Source: Actinomycetota bacterium (GTDB lineage: Bacteria; Actinomycetota; Acidimicrobiia; Spongiisociales; UBA11373). From it: a DNA stretch of 6,148 bases. A program made the translations under genes and the position numbers. Positions 1-5,056 of this stretch are shown here, piece after piece. The DNA is taken from positions 1-6,148 of the forward strand of contig DNGH01000051.1 in assembly GCA_003486285.1 (NCBI GenBank), in the 5' to 3' direction. The notes beneath the pieces were generated by a model. The model had not been told where the DNA came from. It was given only the letters and a program-made list of their open reading frames with translations, and searched no databases. Each line of letters starts with the position of its first letter. Position 1 is the first letter of the stretch.

Positions 1-133
1 CCACCTTGTCGGTGGAGATCTCCAGCAACACCTCATCCTCGCGGATGGTGTCGCCGGGCTTCTTGGACCACTTGAGGATGGTGCCTTCGGTGACCGTCTC
101 GCCGAGCTGGGGCATTGTGACCGTGAGCGACAT
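1..133 (-). CDS. 2-oxoacid dehydrogenase E2 (dihydrolipoyl acyltransferase), N-terminal part only
   Basis: The gene runs off the left edge, so only the first 44 codons are present. They encode the start of a biotinyl/lipoyl domain: MPQLGETVTEG near residues 7-17, then a PGD turn at 26-28 and the hallmark EISTDKV at 38-44. Lys43 is the expected lipoylation site. E2 forms the core of 2-oxoacid dehydrogenase complexes and moves the acyl group from E1 to CoA on its swinging lipoyl arm, which E3 then reoxidises. The ATG at 131-133 is preceded by AGGAG (143-147) with a 9-base spacer; that ribosome site overlaps the TAG stop of the E1 gene, so the two are almost certainly co-translated. The catalytic domain and any subunit-binding domain lie outside the window, so pyruvate, branched-chain and 2-oxoglutarate types cannot be separated here. 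A different lipoyl protein is possible but unlikely next to E1 and E3. Confidence 0.9.
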   Translation of the reverse strand, partial: MSLTVTMPQLGETVTEGTILKWSKKPGDTIREDEVLLEISTDKV

Positions 134-145
134 TGTTGGATTCTC

Positions 146-2140
146 CTACAACGCGGCGAGTGTGTTTACGGCAGCGACCACGTCGTCGACCTGGGGAATG
201 AAGGCATCTTCGAGAACCGTGGCAAATGGGATGTGGGTGTGGGGCGGAGTGACCCGCATGATCGGGCCGTCGAGATCCCAGAAGGCCTCGGCGGCGACGC
301 GGGCGGCGATCTCCGACGCAACCGATGCGAACGGCACGTCTTCCTGGACCACCACCAGCCGTGAGGTCTTGTGCACCGACGCGAACACCGCATCCCAGTC
401 GAGGGGAACGATGGTCTGTAGGTCGACGATCTCCACGGAGATCCCGTCGGCGGCGAGGAGCTTGGCGGCGGCGATCGAAGTGTGGACCATGGCTCCCCAG
501 GTTACGACCGTGACGTCGTCACCTGCGTGCACCAGACGCGCCCGCCCCAGGGGCAACTCGTAGCTGCCCGGCGGCAGCGGCTCCTTGATGCTGCGATACA
601 GCTTCTTGTGCTCGAGGAAGACCACCGGGTTGGGATCGCGGATCGCCGCCACCAGCAAGCCCTTGGCGGCGGTGGGGGTGCTCGGGACCACCACCTTGAT
701 CCCGGGATGGTGTGCCAGCATCCCCTCGGGGCTCATCGAGTGGAACGGGCCGGCGCGCAGCCCGGCGCCGCTGGGTCCGCGCACCACGATGGGTACCGAC
801 TTCCCGGCCTTCCACAGGTATTTGGCGGCCTCGGTGAAGAGCTGGTCCAAGCCGGGGTAGATGAAGTCGGTGTACTGCAGTTCGACGATCGGAATCTGAC
901 CCATGAGGGCTGCTCCCACCGCTCCTCCGATGAGTGCCGACTCGGCGATGGGGGTGTCGATGACCCGCTGCGGCCCGTACTTGTTGAACAGGCCCTCGGT
1001 CACCTTGAAGGCGCCACCGAAGTCACCGACGTCCTCGCCCATGATGAAGATCCGCTCGTCGCGTGACATCTCCTCATCGAGGGCCATGGTGATGGCGCTG
1101 AGCAAGGTCACCGGCTCGCCGACGCCTTCGCCGGGACCGGGACCGGGTGGCGCCGAGGGGGCAAACAGATCCAGGTGGATGTCGCCGGGAAGCGGATCGG
1201 CCTGGGCCTGGGCCCACTCGATCTGCGCCCGGATGTCGCCTTCGATCCTGTGGTGGGTCGCGTCGCGCTTCTCCTCGTCGAGCAGGCCGCGATGGGTCAG
1301 ATACTCCTCGAAACGCGGAAGTGGATCCTTGGCCAGCCAGGCATCGCGCTCGTCGGGCTTGACGTAGTCGGCGGGGTCATGGCCGGCGTGGCCGAAGTGG
1401 CGGAAGGTGACGGCCTCGATCAGAGTGGGGCCATCTCCGCGCCGCGCCCGCTCCACCGCCTCGCGCGCCGCGGAGTAACACTCGAGGATGTCGTTGCCGT
1501 CGACCACCACCCCGGGGATGCCGTAACCGTCGGCGCGGTGCCCCGCATAGGCCAGGTTGAACTCGCGATCGTTGGGCGTCGAGTAGGCGTATTGGTTGTT
1601 CTGCACCGTGAACACGATCGGCAGGTCCAAGACCGCCGCCATGTTCACCGCCTCGTGCCAGGTCCCGGTGGCGGTGGCACCCTCACCGCAATTGGCGAGC
1701 GCCACCCGCTTCTCGCCGCGCTGCTGAAACGCCAGCGCTGCGCCCATGGCCACCGGGTAGGCATCGGGGAGCGGCGAGACCACCATCAGCGTGCCCTTGT
1801 CCAAGACGTTGAAGTGGCTATTGCCGTCGCGGCCCTTGCTGGGCCCGGAGGCCTTGCCGTAGAAGTTGAGCATCACCTCCGCCAGGGTGACCCCCTTGGT
1901 CAGCTGGCCGAGGATGTCGCGGTGGGTTGGTCCGAAGATGTCGCCAGGCTCGAGCGCGGACACGAACCCGACCTGCGCCGCCTCCTGACCCACCCCGGGA
2001 TAGACCGCTCCGGGGAGCCGGCCACCGCGGTACATGGTGTGCAGGCGGGTCTCGAGGAGACGGCCGGTGACCATCAACTCGTACATGGCGAGCAGGCGCG
2101 CCTCGGTGAGTGTGGCTGCGTGGCCCTTGGCCTCGATCAA
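146..2140 (-). CDS. Fused 2-oxoacid dehydrogenase E1 alpha-beta subunit (ThDP-dependent)
   Basis: This enzyme decarboxylates a 2-oxoacid on thiamine diphosphate and acylates the lipoyl arm of E2. Counting from the TTG at 2140 the protein has 664 residues. Residues about 1-325 are an E1-alpha domain with the ThDP/Mg signature GEG (152-154) ending in NN (181-182), the segment NNQYAYST, and the loop GHAGHDPADY near 250-259. A Pro/Gly linker follows (about 328-342). Residues about 344-664 are an E1-beta domain with GEDVG...GGAFKVTEGL from 368, DTPIAE near 396-401, and the conserved PFHSM segment near 465-469. Most bacteria encode alpha and beta as separate genes or use an unrelated AceE-type E1; alpha-beta fusions are known but a minority. 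GEG in place of GDG is also seen in branched-chain E1-alpha, which leans toward a branched-chain or general 2-oxoacid role without proving it. A TTG at 2173 would add 11 residues but lacks a well-placed ribosome site, whereas the 2140 TTG has AGGAGG 8 bases upstream. Confidence 0.93.
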   Translation of the reverse strand: MIEAKGHAATLTEARLLAMYELMVTGRLLETRLHTMYRGGRLPGAVYPGVGQEAAQVGFVSALEPGDIFGPTHRDILGQLTKGVTLAEVMLNFYGKASGPSKGRDGNSHFNVLDKGTLMVVSPLPDAYPVAMGAALAFQQRGEKRVALANCGEGATATGTWHEAVNMAAVLDLPIVFTVQNNQYAYSTPNDREFNLAYAGHRADGYGIPGVVVDGNDILECYSAAREAVERARRGDGPTLIEAVTFRHFGHAGHDPADYVKPDERDAWLAKDPLPRFEEYLTHRGLLDEEKRDATHHRIEGDIRAQIEWAQAQADPLPGDIHLDLFAPSAPPGPGPGEGVGEPVTLLSAITMALDEEMSRDERIFIMGEDVGDFGGAFKVTEGLFNKYGPQRVIDTPIAESALIGGAVGAALMGQIPIVELQYTDFIYPGLDQLFTEAAKYLWKAGKSVPIVVRGPSGAGLRAGPFHSMSPEGMLAHHPGIKVVVPSTPTAAKGLLVAAIRDPNPVVFLEHKKLYRSIKEPLPPGSYELPLGRARLVHAGDDVTVVTWGAMVHTSIAAAKLLAADGISVEIVDLQTIVPLDWDAVFASVHKTSRLVVVQEDVPFASVASEIAARVAAEAFWDLDGPIMRVTPPHTHIPFATVLEDAFIPQVDDVVAAVNTLAAL
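1131..1147 (-). repeat. Short tandem CCGGGA repeat encoding the Pro-Gly interdomain linker of E1
   Basis: On the plus strand the bases read CCGGGACCGGGACCGGG, nearly three copies of a 6-base unit. On the coding strand this gives alternating Pro and Gly (PGPGPG) in the hinge between the E1-alpha and E1-beta halves, within a longer Ala/Pro/Gly/Glu-rich stretch. The repeat keeps frame, as expected if unit number varies by slippage without harming the enzyme. Confidence 0.6.
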
Positions 2141-2146
2141 CGTCGA

Positions 2147-2155
2147 CCCCTCCTC
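2147..2155 (-). promoter_or_regulatory. Ribosome binding site that decides the E1 start
   Basis: The coding strand reads GAGGAGGGG, containing AGGAGG, 8 bases before the TTG at 2138-2140. It is the best Shine-Dalgarno match near the 5' end of the E1 gene. The upstream in-frame TTG at 2171-2173 has only a GGAG about 14 bases away. I therefore place the start at 2140. Confidence 0.7.
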
Positions 2156-2177
2156 GGGAGGCGCGTCGTGCAACGCA

Positions 2178-3545
2178 TCAGTGCAGGCTCCGTCCCGATG
2201 CCGCCAGCAGCGATTCGCCGACCGCCTCGGCCAGGGTGGGATGGGCGTGGATGAACGCCGCAGCCTCTGCGGGCAGCGCCTCCCAGCCGACGGCGTACAT
2301 CAACTCATGGATCAGCTCGCCCGCCTCGGGTCCGACCACGGTCGCCCCCAGGATCGGGCCTCCGCGCTCGGTGACGATCTTGACCAGACCCTGTGCCGAT
2401 CCGCGGATGATGGCGCGGCCCACTCCCCCGATCCCGTGGTCGAAGGTGACCACGTCGTGCCCGGCCTGGCGCGCCTGGGCCTCGGTCAGCCCGACCCACG
2501 CCACCTCGGGGAGCGAGTACACGACGAACGGGATCGCCCGGTACTCGACGGGGGCAGGAGTGCCCGTGGCGATGTGGGTGACGGCGGCGATGCCCTCGGC
2601 GAAGCCGGCATGCGCCAACTGCGGTGTGCCGGCGACGATGTCGCCGACCGCGTAGACGCCGGGGGCGTCGGTCAGCATGGTGCGCCGGTCGGCGATCACA
2701 TAGCCACGATCGAGCTTGACCCCGGCCTCCTCGAGCCCGATCCCGGATGTGACCGGGGCGCGGCCCACCGCCACGAGGACGACGTCGACCTCGACCGCCT
2801 GACCGGCGGCGGTGATGGTGATGTCGTTCGGTCCCATCACCGGAGGGTCGACGGCTACGCCCGTGGTGATCTTGATGCCCTTCCGGGAGAGGAGCCGGTT
2901 CATCAGCTTGGCCGCCTCCGGCTCGGCACCGGGCAGGATCTGATCCAAGACCTCGAACAGGTGCACCTCACTGCCGAGTTCGGCGAGGAACCCGGCGAAC
3001 TCGATCCCGATCGCTCCCGCCCCGATGACGGCAACCCGCCGGGGCTGGGCGGTCCAATCCAGGGCGTGATCCGAGGTGACGATGCGCACGCCGTCGGGTT
3101 CGTAGCCGGGGATGCTGCGCGGCATCGAACCGGTGGCGATGATCACCTTGCGCGCCTCGAGGCGTCGCGGCGCCTCCCCGGTCACATCGACGATTCCCGG
3201 GCCGGCGAGGCGGCCGGTGCCGGGCACGATCTCTACCTTGCGCTGCTTGAGCAGGCCGAGAAGTCCCTTGTGGAGCTGGGCGACGACCGCGTTCTTACGC
3301 TGCCGGGCGCGTTCCCAATCGACGGTGGGGGCCGAGGCGATCACCCCGGACTCGGCGGCACCGGCGACCTCGGCGAAGACCTCGGCGGTATGGATCCACG
3401 ACTTGGCGGGGATGCATCCCAGGTGCAGACAGGTACCCCCGACCTCGGCCCGCTCGACGAGGGCCACGGAGAGTTCAAAGTTGTGGGCGTATAGCGCGGC
3501 GGCGTACCCGCCGGGCCCACCGCCGATTATCGCGACGTCGTACAA
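2178..3545 (-). CDS. lpdA: Dihydrolipoyl dehydrogenase (E3)
   Basis: This flavoprotein disulfide reductase reoxidises the dihydrolipoyl arm of E2 and passes electrons through FAD to NAD+. The 455 residues match the usual family length. In order: an FAD Rossmann motif GGGPGG at 8-13; the redox disulfide in GGTCLHLGC (Cys39 and Cys44); the NAD motif GAGAIGIE at 175-182; the second FAD contact YAVGD at 298-302; and the C-terminal dimerisation domain with HAHPTLAE, giving the catalytic dyad His435/Glu440. The disulfide segment reads CLHLGCIPAK where many homologues have CLNxGCIPSK, a variant that keeps both cysteines. The start is TTG with GGAGG 7 bases upstream (3553-3557). It is the first gene of the minus-strand operon, and its TGA stop lies 37 bases before the preferred E1 start. 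Place in an E3-E1-E2 cluster argues for dihydrolipoyl dehydrogenase over mercuric or glutathione reductase relatives. Confidence 0.96.
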   Translation of the reverse strand: MYDVAIIGGGPGGYAAALYAHNFELSVALVERAEVGGTCLHLGCIPAKSWIHTAEVFAEVAGAAESGVIASAPTVDWERARQRKNAVVAQLHKGLLGLLKQRKVEIVPGTGRLAGPGIVDVTGEAPRRLEARKVIIATGSMPRSIPGYEPDGVRIVTSDHALDWTAQPRRVAVIGAGAIGIEFAGFLAELGSEVHLFEVLDQILPGAEPEAAKLMNRLLSRKGIKITTGVAVDPPVMGPNDITITAAGQAVEVDVVLVAVGRAPVTSGIGLEEAGVKLDRGYVIADRRTMLTDAPGVYAVGDIVAGTPQLAHAGFAEGIAAVTHIATGTPAPVEYRAIPFVVYSLPEVAWVGLTEAQARQAGHDVVTFDHGIGGVGRAIIRGSAQGLVKIVTERGGPILGATVVGPEAGELIHELMYAVGWEALPAEAAAFIHAHPTLAEAVGESLLAASGRSLH

Positions 3546-3550
3546 CCCAG

Positions 3551-3557
3551 CCCCTCC
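3551..3557 (-). promoter_or_regulatory. lpdA: Ribosome binding site supporting the TTG start of the E3 gene
   Basis: GGAGGGG on the coding strand lies 7 bases (counted from GGAGG) before the TTG at 3543-3545. The first residues, YDVAIIGGGPGG, are the normal N terminus of the family, so the non-ATG start fits both signal and protein. Confidence 0.75.
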
Positions 3558-3573
3558 AGTCGGTGCCGCCTGA

Positions 3574-3579
3574 GGTTAG
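3574..3579 (-). promoter_or_regulatory. Candidate -10 element for the E3-E1-E2 operon
   Basis: The minus strand reads TAACCT, fitting the TAnnnT pattern of sigma70-like -10 boxes in GC-rich actinobacteria. It lies 28 bases before the E3 start, leaving room for a leader of about 20 bases that includes the ribosome site. A TGGTTC about 16 bases upstream is only a poor -35 match. It is one of few AT-containing spots in this intergenic region, but a six-base match of this kind can arise by chance. Confidence 0.22.
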
Positions 3580-3604
3580 ATGCTCCACGTCATGGAACCA
3601 CAGT

Positions 3605-3633
3605 GGCGCCGGAATCCGCCTCATGCCGGCGCC
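3605..3633. repeat. Perfect 8-bp inverted repeat in the divergent intergenic region
   Basis: GGCGCCGG (3605-3612) and CCGGCGCC (3626-3633) are exact reverse complements separated by 13 bases. The repeat sits between the divergent E3 gene (start 3545) and the plus-strand microprotein (start 3653). It could be a dyad operator for a regulator shared by both transcripts or a leader hairpin. The arms contain only G and C in a GC-rich genome, which raises the chance of a random match. Confidence 0.35.
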
Positions 3634-3637
3634 GGGT

Positions 3638-3643
3638 TACCCT
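3638..3643 (+). promoter_or_regulatory. Candidate -10 element for the microprotein-hydrolase transcript
   Basis: TACCCT fits TAnnnT and ends 9 bases before the ATG at 3653. Transcription from it would begin at or just before the start codon, giving a leaderless or nearly leaderless message. This would agree with the absence of a Shine-Dalgarno sequence before that ATG, and leaderless messages are common in actinobacteria. No convincing -35 is visible. Confidence 0.2.
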
Positions 3644-3652
3644 CCTCGCCCG

Positions 3653-3745
3653 ATGCAGACCCGCTACCTGATCCTCGCCGCCCTCGTGACGGCCCTGGCG
3701 ATCCTGGCGGCTTCGGTGGTGTGGTTCCTCAGAGTCGCAACGTGA
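3653..3745 (+). CDS. 30-residue single-span membrane microprotein, translationally coupled to the hydrolase
   Basis: This small open frame starts at ATG 3653-3655 and ends at TGA 3743-3745. The peptide begins MQTRYLILAALV, continues as an unbroken Ala/Leu/Ile/Val helix to about residue 23, and ends WFLRVAT. That gives a short basic N terminus, one membrane span of about 20 residues and a short basic tail. Third codon positions are almost all G or C, as in a coding frame here. The other plus-strand frame across the same bases gives a Pro/Arg/Gly/Asp-rich product typical of a shadow. Its stop overlaps the hydrolase GTG (GTGA, 3742-3745), the usual arrangement for translational coupling. I do not recognise a family. 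It could be a membrane tether, a regulatory leader peptide, or a signal-anchor detached from the hydrolase. An in-frame ATG at 3563 would add a Pro/Ser-rich region without coding character and is not favoured. Confidence 0.6.
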   Translation: MQTRYLILAALVTALAILAASVVWFLRVAT

Positions 3746-4398
3746 TCACGACGGCCGACGGGGTCCGCCTCGAGATCGTCTGGACCGAACCGGCGACGCC
3801 CGCCGTCGGATGCGTCGTGCTGTGCCATCCCCATCCCCTCGACGGCGGCACGATGCATGCCCCACTGGTGCGCACCGTCGCCAAGACGATGGCCGATGCC
3901 GGGCTGCGGGTGCTCCGGTTCAACTTTCGCGGCGTCGGCGAATCACAGGGAACCTGGGGTGGCGGCCTCGGCGAGGTGACGGACGTGGCGGCGGCGACCG
4001 AGGCTGCGGCCGCGACCCATCCCGACCTGCCGCTGGGGGTCGCCGGATGGTCGTTCGGGGCCACCATCTCGTTGCTCTGGCAAGCCGAGAGCGGGTCGAC
4101 TCTCCCCTGGGTTGGGATCGCCCCCGGGATCCGGCCCTACCGCGGTGCGCCCCTGCCGGTGGTGTCCGACCTCGCCCCGGCGCCACGCCTGATCGTCCAC
4201 GGCGATCGCGATCAGTTCGCCACTGCGACGGAGATGACCGAGTACGCCGCGTCGTTCGGAGCCCGGATCGAGCTGATCCCCGGATCGGACCACTTCTTCC
4301 TCTACCGGGAGCGACGCGTCGGCGCCCTGTTGGCGAGGCACTTCGGGGGCACCCCGATCGAAGACGATCCGCCGGCTCAGCCGGCGGCAGGTCGATAG
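3742..4398 (+). CDS. Alpha/beta hydrolase, COG2945-like
   Basis: The 218-residue cytosolic-type protein has a complete alpha/beta hydrolase core. HPHPLDGGTM lies at 29-38, RFNFRGVGESQG at 59-70, the nucleophile elbow GWSFG at 102-106 (Ser104), HGDRDQF at 153-159 (probable acid Asp157) and GSDHFF at 181-186 (His184). HPHPxxGGTM together with FNFRGVGxSxG is characteristic of the COG2945 group, whose substrates are mostly unknown; esters or thioesters are plausible. The GTG start overlaps the stop of the upstream microprotein and lies where family homology begins (ITTADGVRLE). An upstream in-frame ATG at 3580 would add 54 Pro/Arg-rich residues in a frame that competes with the microprotein, so I reject it. 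The 3' end overlaps the convergent 69-codon gene by 22 bases. The last 15 or so residues (EDDPPAQPAAGR) are likely an unstructured tail. Confidence 0.88.
   Translation: MITTADGVRLEIVWTEPATPAVGCVVLCHPHPLDGGTMHAPLVRTVAKTMADAGLRVLRFNFRGVGESQGTWGGGLGEVTDVAAATEAAAATHPDLPLGVAGWSFGATISLLWQAESGSTLPWVGIAPGIRPYRGAPLPVVSDLAPAPRLIVHGDRDQFATATEMTEYAASFGARIELIPGSDHFFLYRERRVGALLARHFGGTPIEDDPPAQPAAGR
4369..4387. terminator. GC-rich hairpin at the convergent gene overlap, possible bidirectional terminator
   Basis: CCGCCGGC (4369-4376), TCA (4377-4379) and GCCGGCGG (4380-4387) form a perfect 8-bp stem with a 3-base loop. The loop is exactly the stop codon (TGA on the minus strand) of the 69-codon gene, and the structure lies inside the last codons of the hydrolase. 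No run of T follows on either strand, so it is not a classical intrinsic terminator. Hairpins without a T-run have been proposed to act in actinobacteria. Confidence 0.4.
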
Positions 4399-4586
4399 CC
4401 CCGGTTGCGCGCCTCGGCGATGGTGTCGGGACCGAAGGTCACGATGGGAAGCGTCGCGGCCACGTCCTCCGAGCCGGCGCGGGCCACCAACTGGGCGCAC
4501 TGATCCGCATCGTCGGTGTCGTAGACCACCAGGGAGTCGCGTAGACCCACGAAGCGATGGTGCTCGAGGCGGCGCAGGCGTGCCAT
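4377..4586 (-). CDS. Small protein of unknown function (69 residues)
   Basis: I do not recognise the family. The protein is charged and soluble, with no signal peptide or membrane span. It starts MARLRRLEHHRFVGLRD, followed by a likely beta strand SLVVYDTDD, a single Cys near residue 29, and a C-terminal segment with FGPDTIAEARNRGYRP. Its ATG (4584-4586) lies 2 bases after the TGA of the lipoprotein gene and has no strong ribosome site, so it probably depends on translational coupling. The same frame stays open upstream to 4688, but that part is Arg-rich, overlaps the lipoprotein gene and looks like shadow. Its last 22 bases overlap the end of the convergent hydrolase. The ordered alternation of hydrophobic and charged residues and the operon-like spacing support a real gene. 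Confidence 0.6.
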   Translation of the reverse strand: MARLRRLEHHRFVGLRDSLVVYDTDDADQCAQLVARAGSEDVAATLPIVTFGPDTIAEARNRGYRPAAG

Positions 4587-4588
4587 CG

Positions 4589-5026
4589 TCAGATCCCGTT
4601 CACGGCGACGAGGACCTGGGTGGCCGCGCCCGCGGCGCTGAAGTCGATCTCCCCGCTCAGTTCGCCACGGCTGAACGAGATCGTCCACGCGGCCGCAGTG
4701 CCGTGCGATGCTCCCACCACGTAGCCCTGGCTGACGAGACCCACGTTGAAGTACTGCACCACCGCCTCCAGGCCGGACCCGACCTGGAGCGCCATCTCGG
4801 TGCGGTGGTTGGTGCGATCGATCATCGTCGAGCCGATCACGGCATTGCTCGGGATGGGGAAGTCGCTTGGGATCGCCGGCGGCCGCACTCCCTCTCCGAA
4901 GACGACCGGATCATCCGCGGTGGCCAACGGACTGTCGTCGCTGCAGGCCGCGGCCGAACCGAGCGTCGCGACCAGCGCGGCGACGACGAGGCGGTTCCGG
5001 AGCAGGTTCATGGATCGGCCGGTCAT
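4589..5026 (-). CDS. Small secreted lipoprotein of unknown family
   Basis: The product has 145 residues from ATG 5026, or 140 from the in-frame ATG at 5011; neither start has a clear ribosome site. The N terminus is a signal peptide: basic residues (LLRNR), a hydrophobic core VVAALVATLG, and a lipobox ending AAAC with Cys28 (numbered from 5026) as the probable lipidated residue. A Ser/Asp/Ala/Thr linker follows, then a folded domain with a DFPIPSNAVI motif near 54-63. After that come alternating strands and a helix around LEAVVQYFNVGLVSQGY, ending in a strand-rich WTISFSRGELSGEIDF segment. The pattern suggests a small alpha+beta domain outside the membrane, but I cannot name it. The gene begins 30 bases after the mutase stop and ends 2 bases before the next small gene, so the three likely share a transcript. 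Nothing in the sequence ties it to mutase chemistry. Confidence 0.75.
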   Translation of the reverse strand: MTGRSMNLLRNRLVVAALVATLGSAAACSDDSPLATADDPVVFGEGVRPPAIPSDFPIPSNAVIGSTMIDRTNHRTEMALQVGSGLEAVVQYFNVGLVSQGYVVGASHGTAAAWTISFSRGELSGEIDFSAAGAATQVLVAVNGI

Positions 5027-5056
5027 CGTAGCGAGGCGGTCCGCAACGGCACCGGG

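Noticed and set aside
1175..2254. 359-codon plus-strand open frame opposite the E1 gene
   Set aside because: It is antisense to the well-supported E1 fusion and shows no domain motifs; its length is explained by the scarcity of stop codons in GC-rich DNA.
2034..3494. 486-codon plus-strand open frame opposite the E3 gene
   Set aside because: It lies antisense to a dihydrolipoyl dehydrogenase with all catalytic motifs. Its product is Asp/Gly/Arg-rich without a recognisable domain, the usual result of GC-rich codon bias on the opposite strand.
3580..3741. Upstream extension of the hydrolase to ATG 3580
   Set aside because: The 54 extra residues are Pro/Arg/Gly-rich, have no homology to the family as I know it, and compete with the microprotein frame.
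3810..4544. 244-codon plus-strand frame overlapping the hydrolase
   Set aside because: It is an Arg/Pro-rich shift of the hydrolase frame, which itself carries the complete catalytic triad.
4587..4688. N-terminal extension of the 69-codon gene to 4688
   Set aside because: The added residues are Arg/Gly-rich and lie wholly inside the lipoprotein gene in another frame; the ATG at 4586, directly after the lipoprotein stop, fits better.
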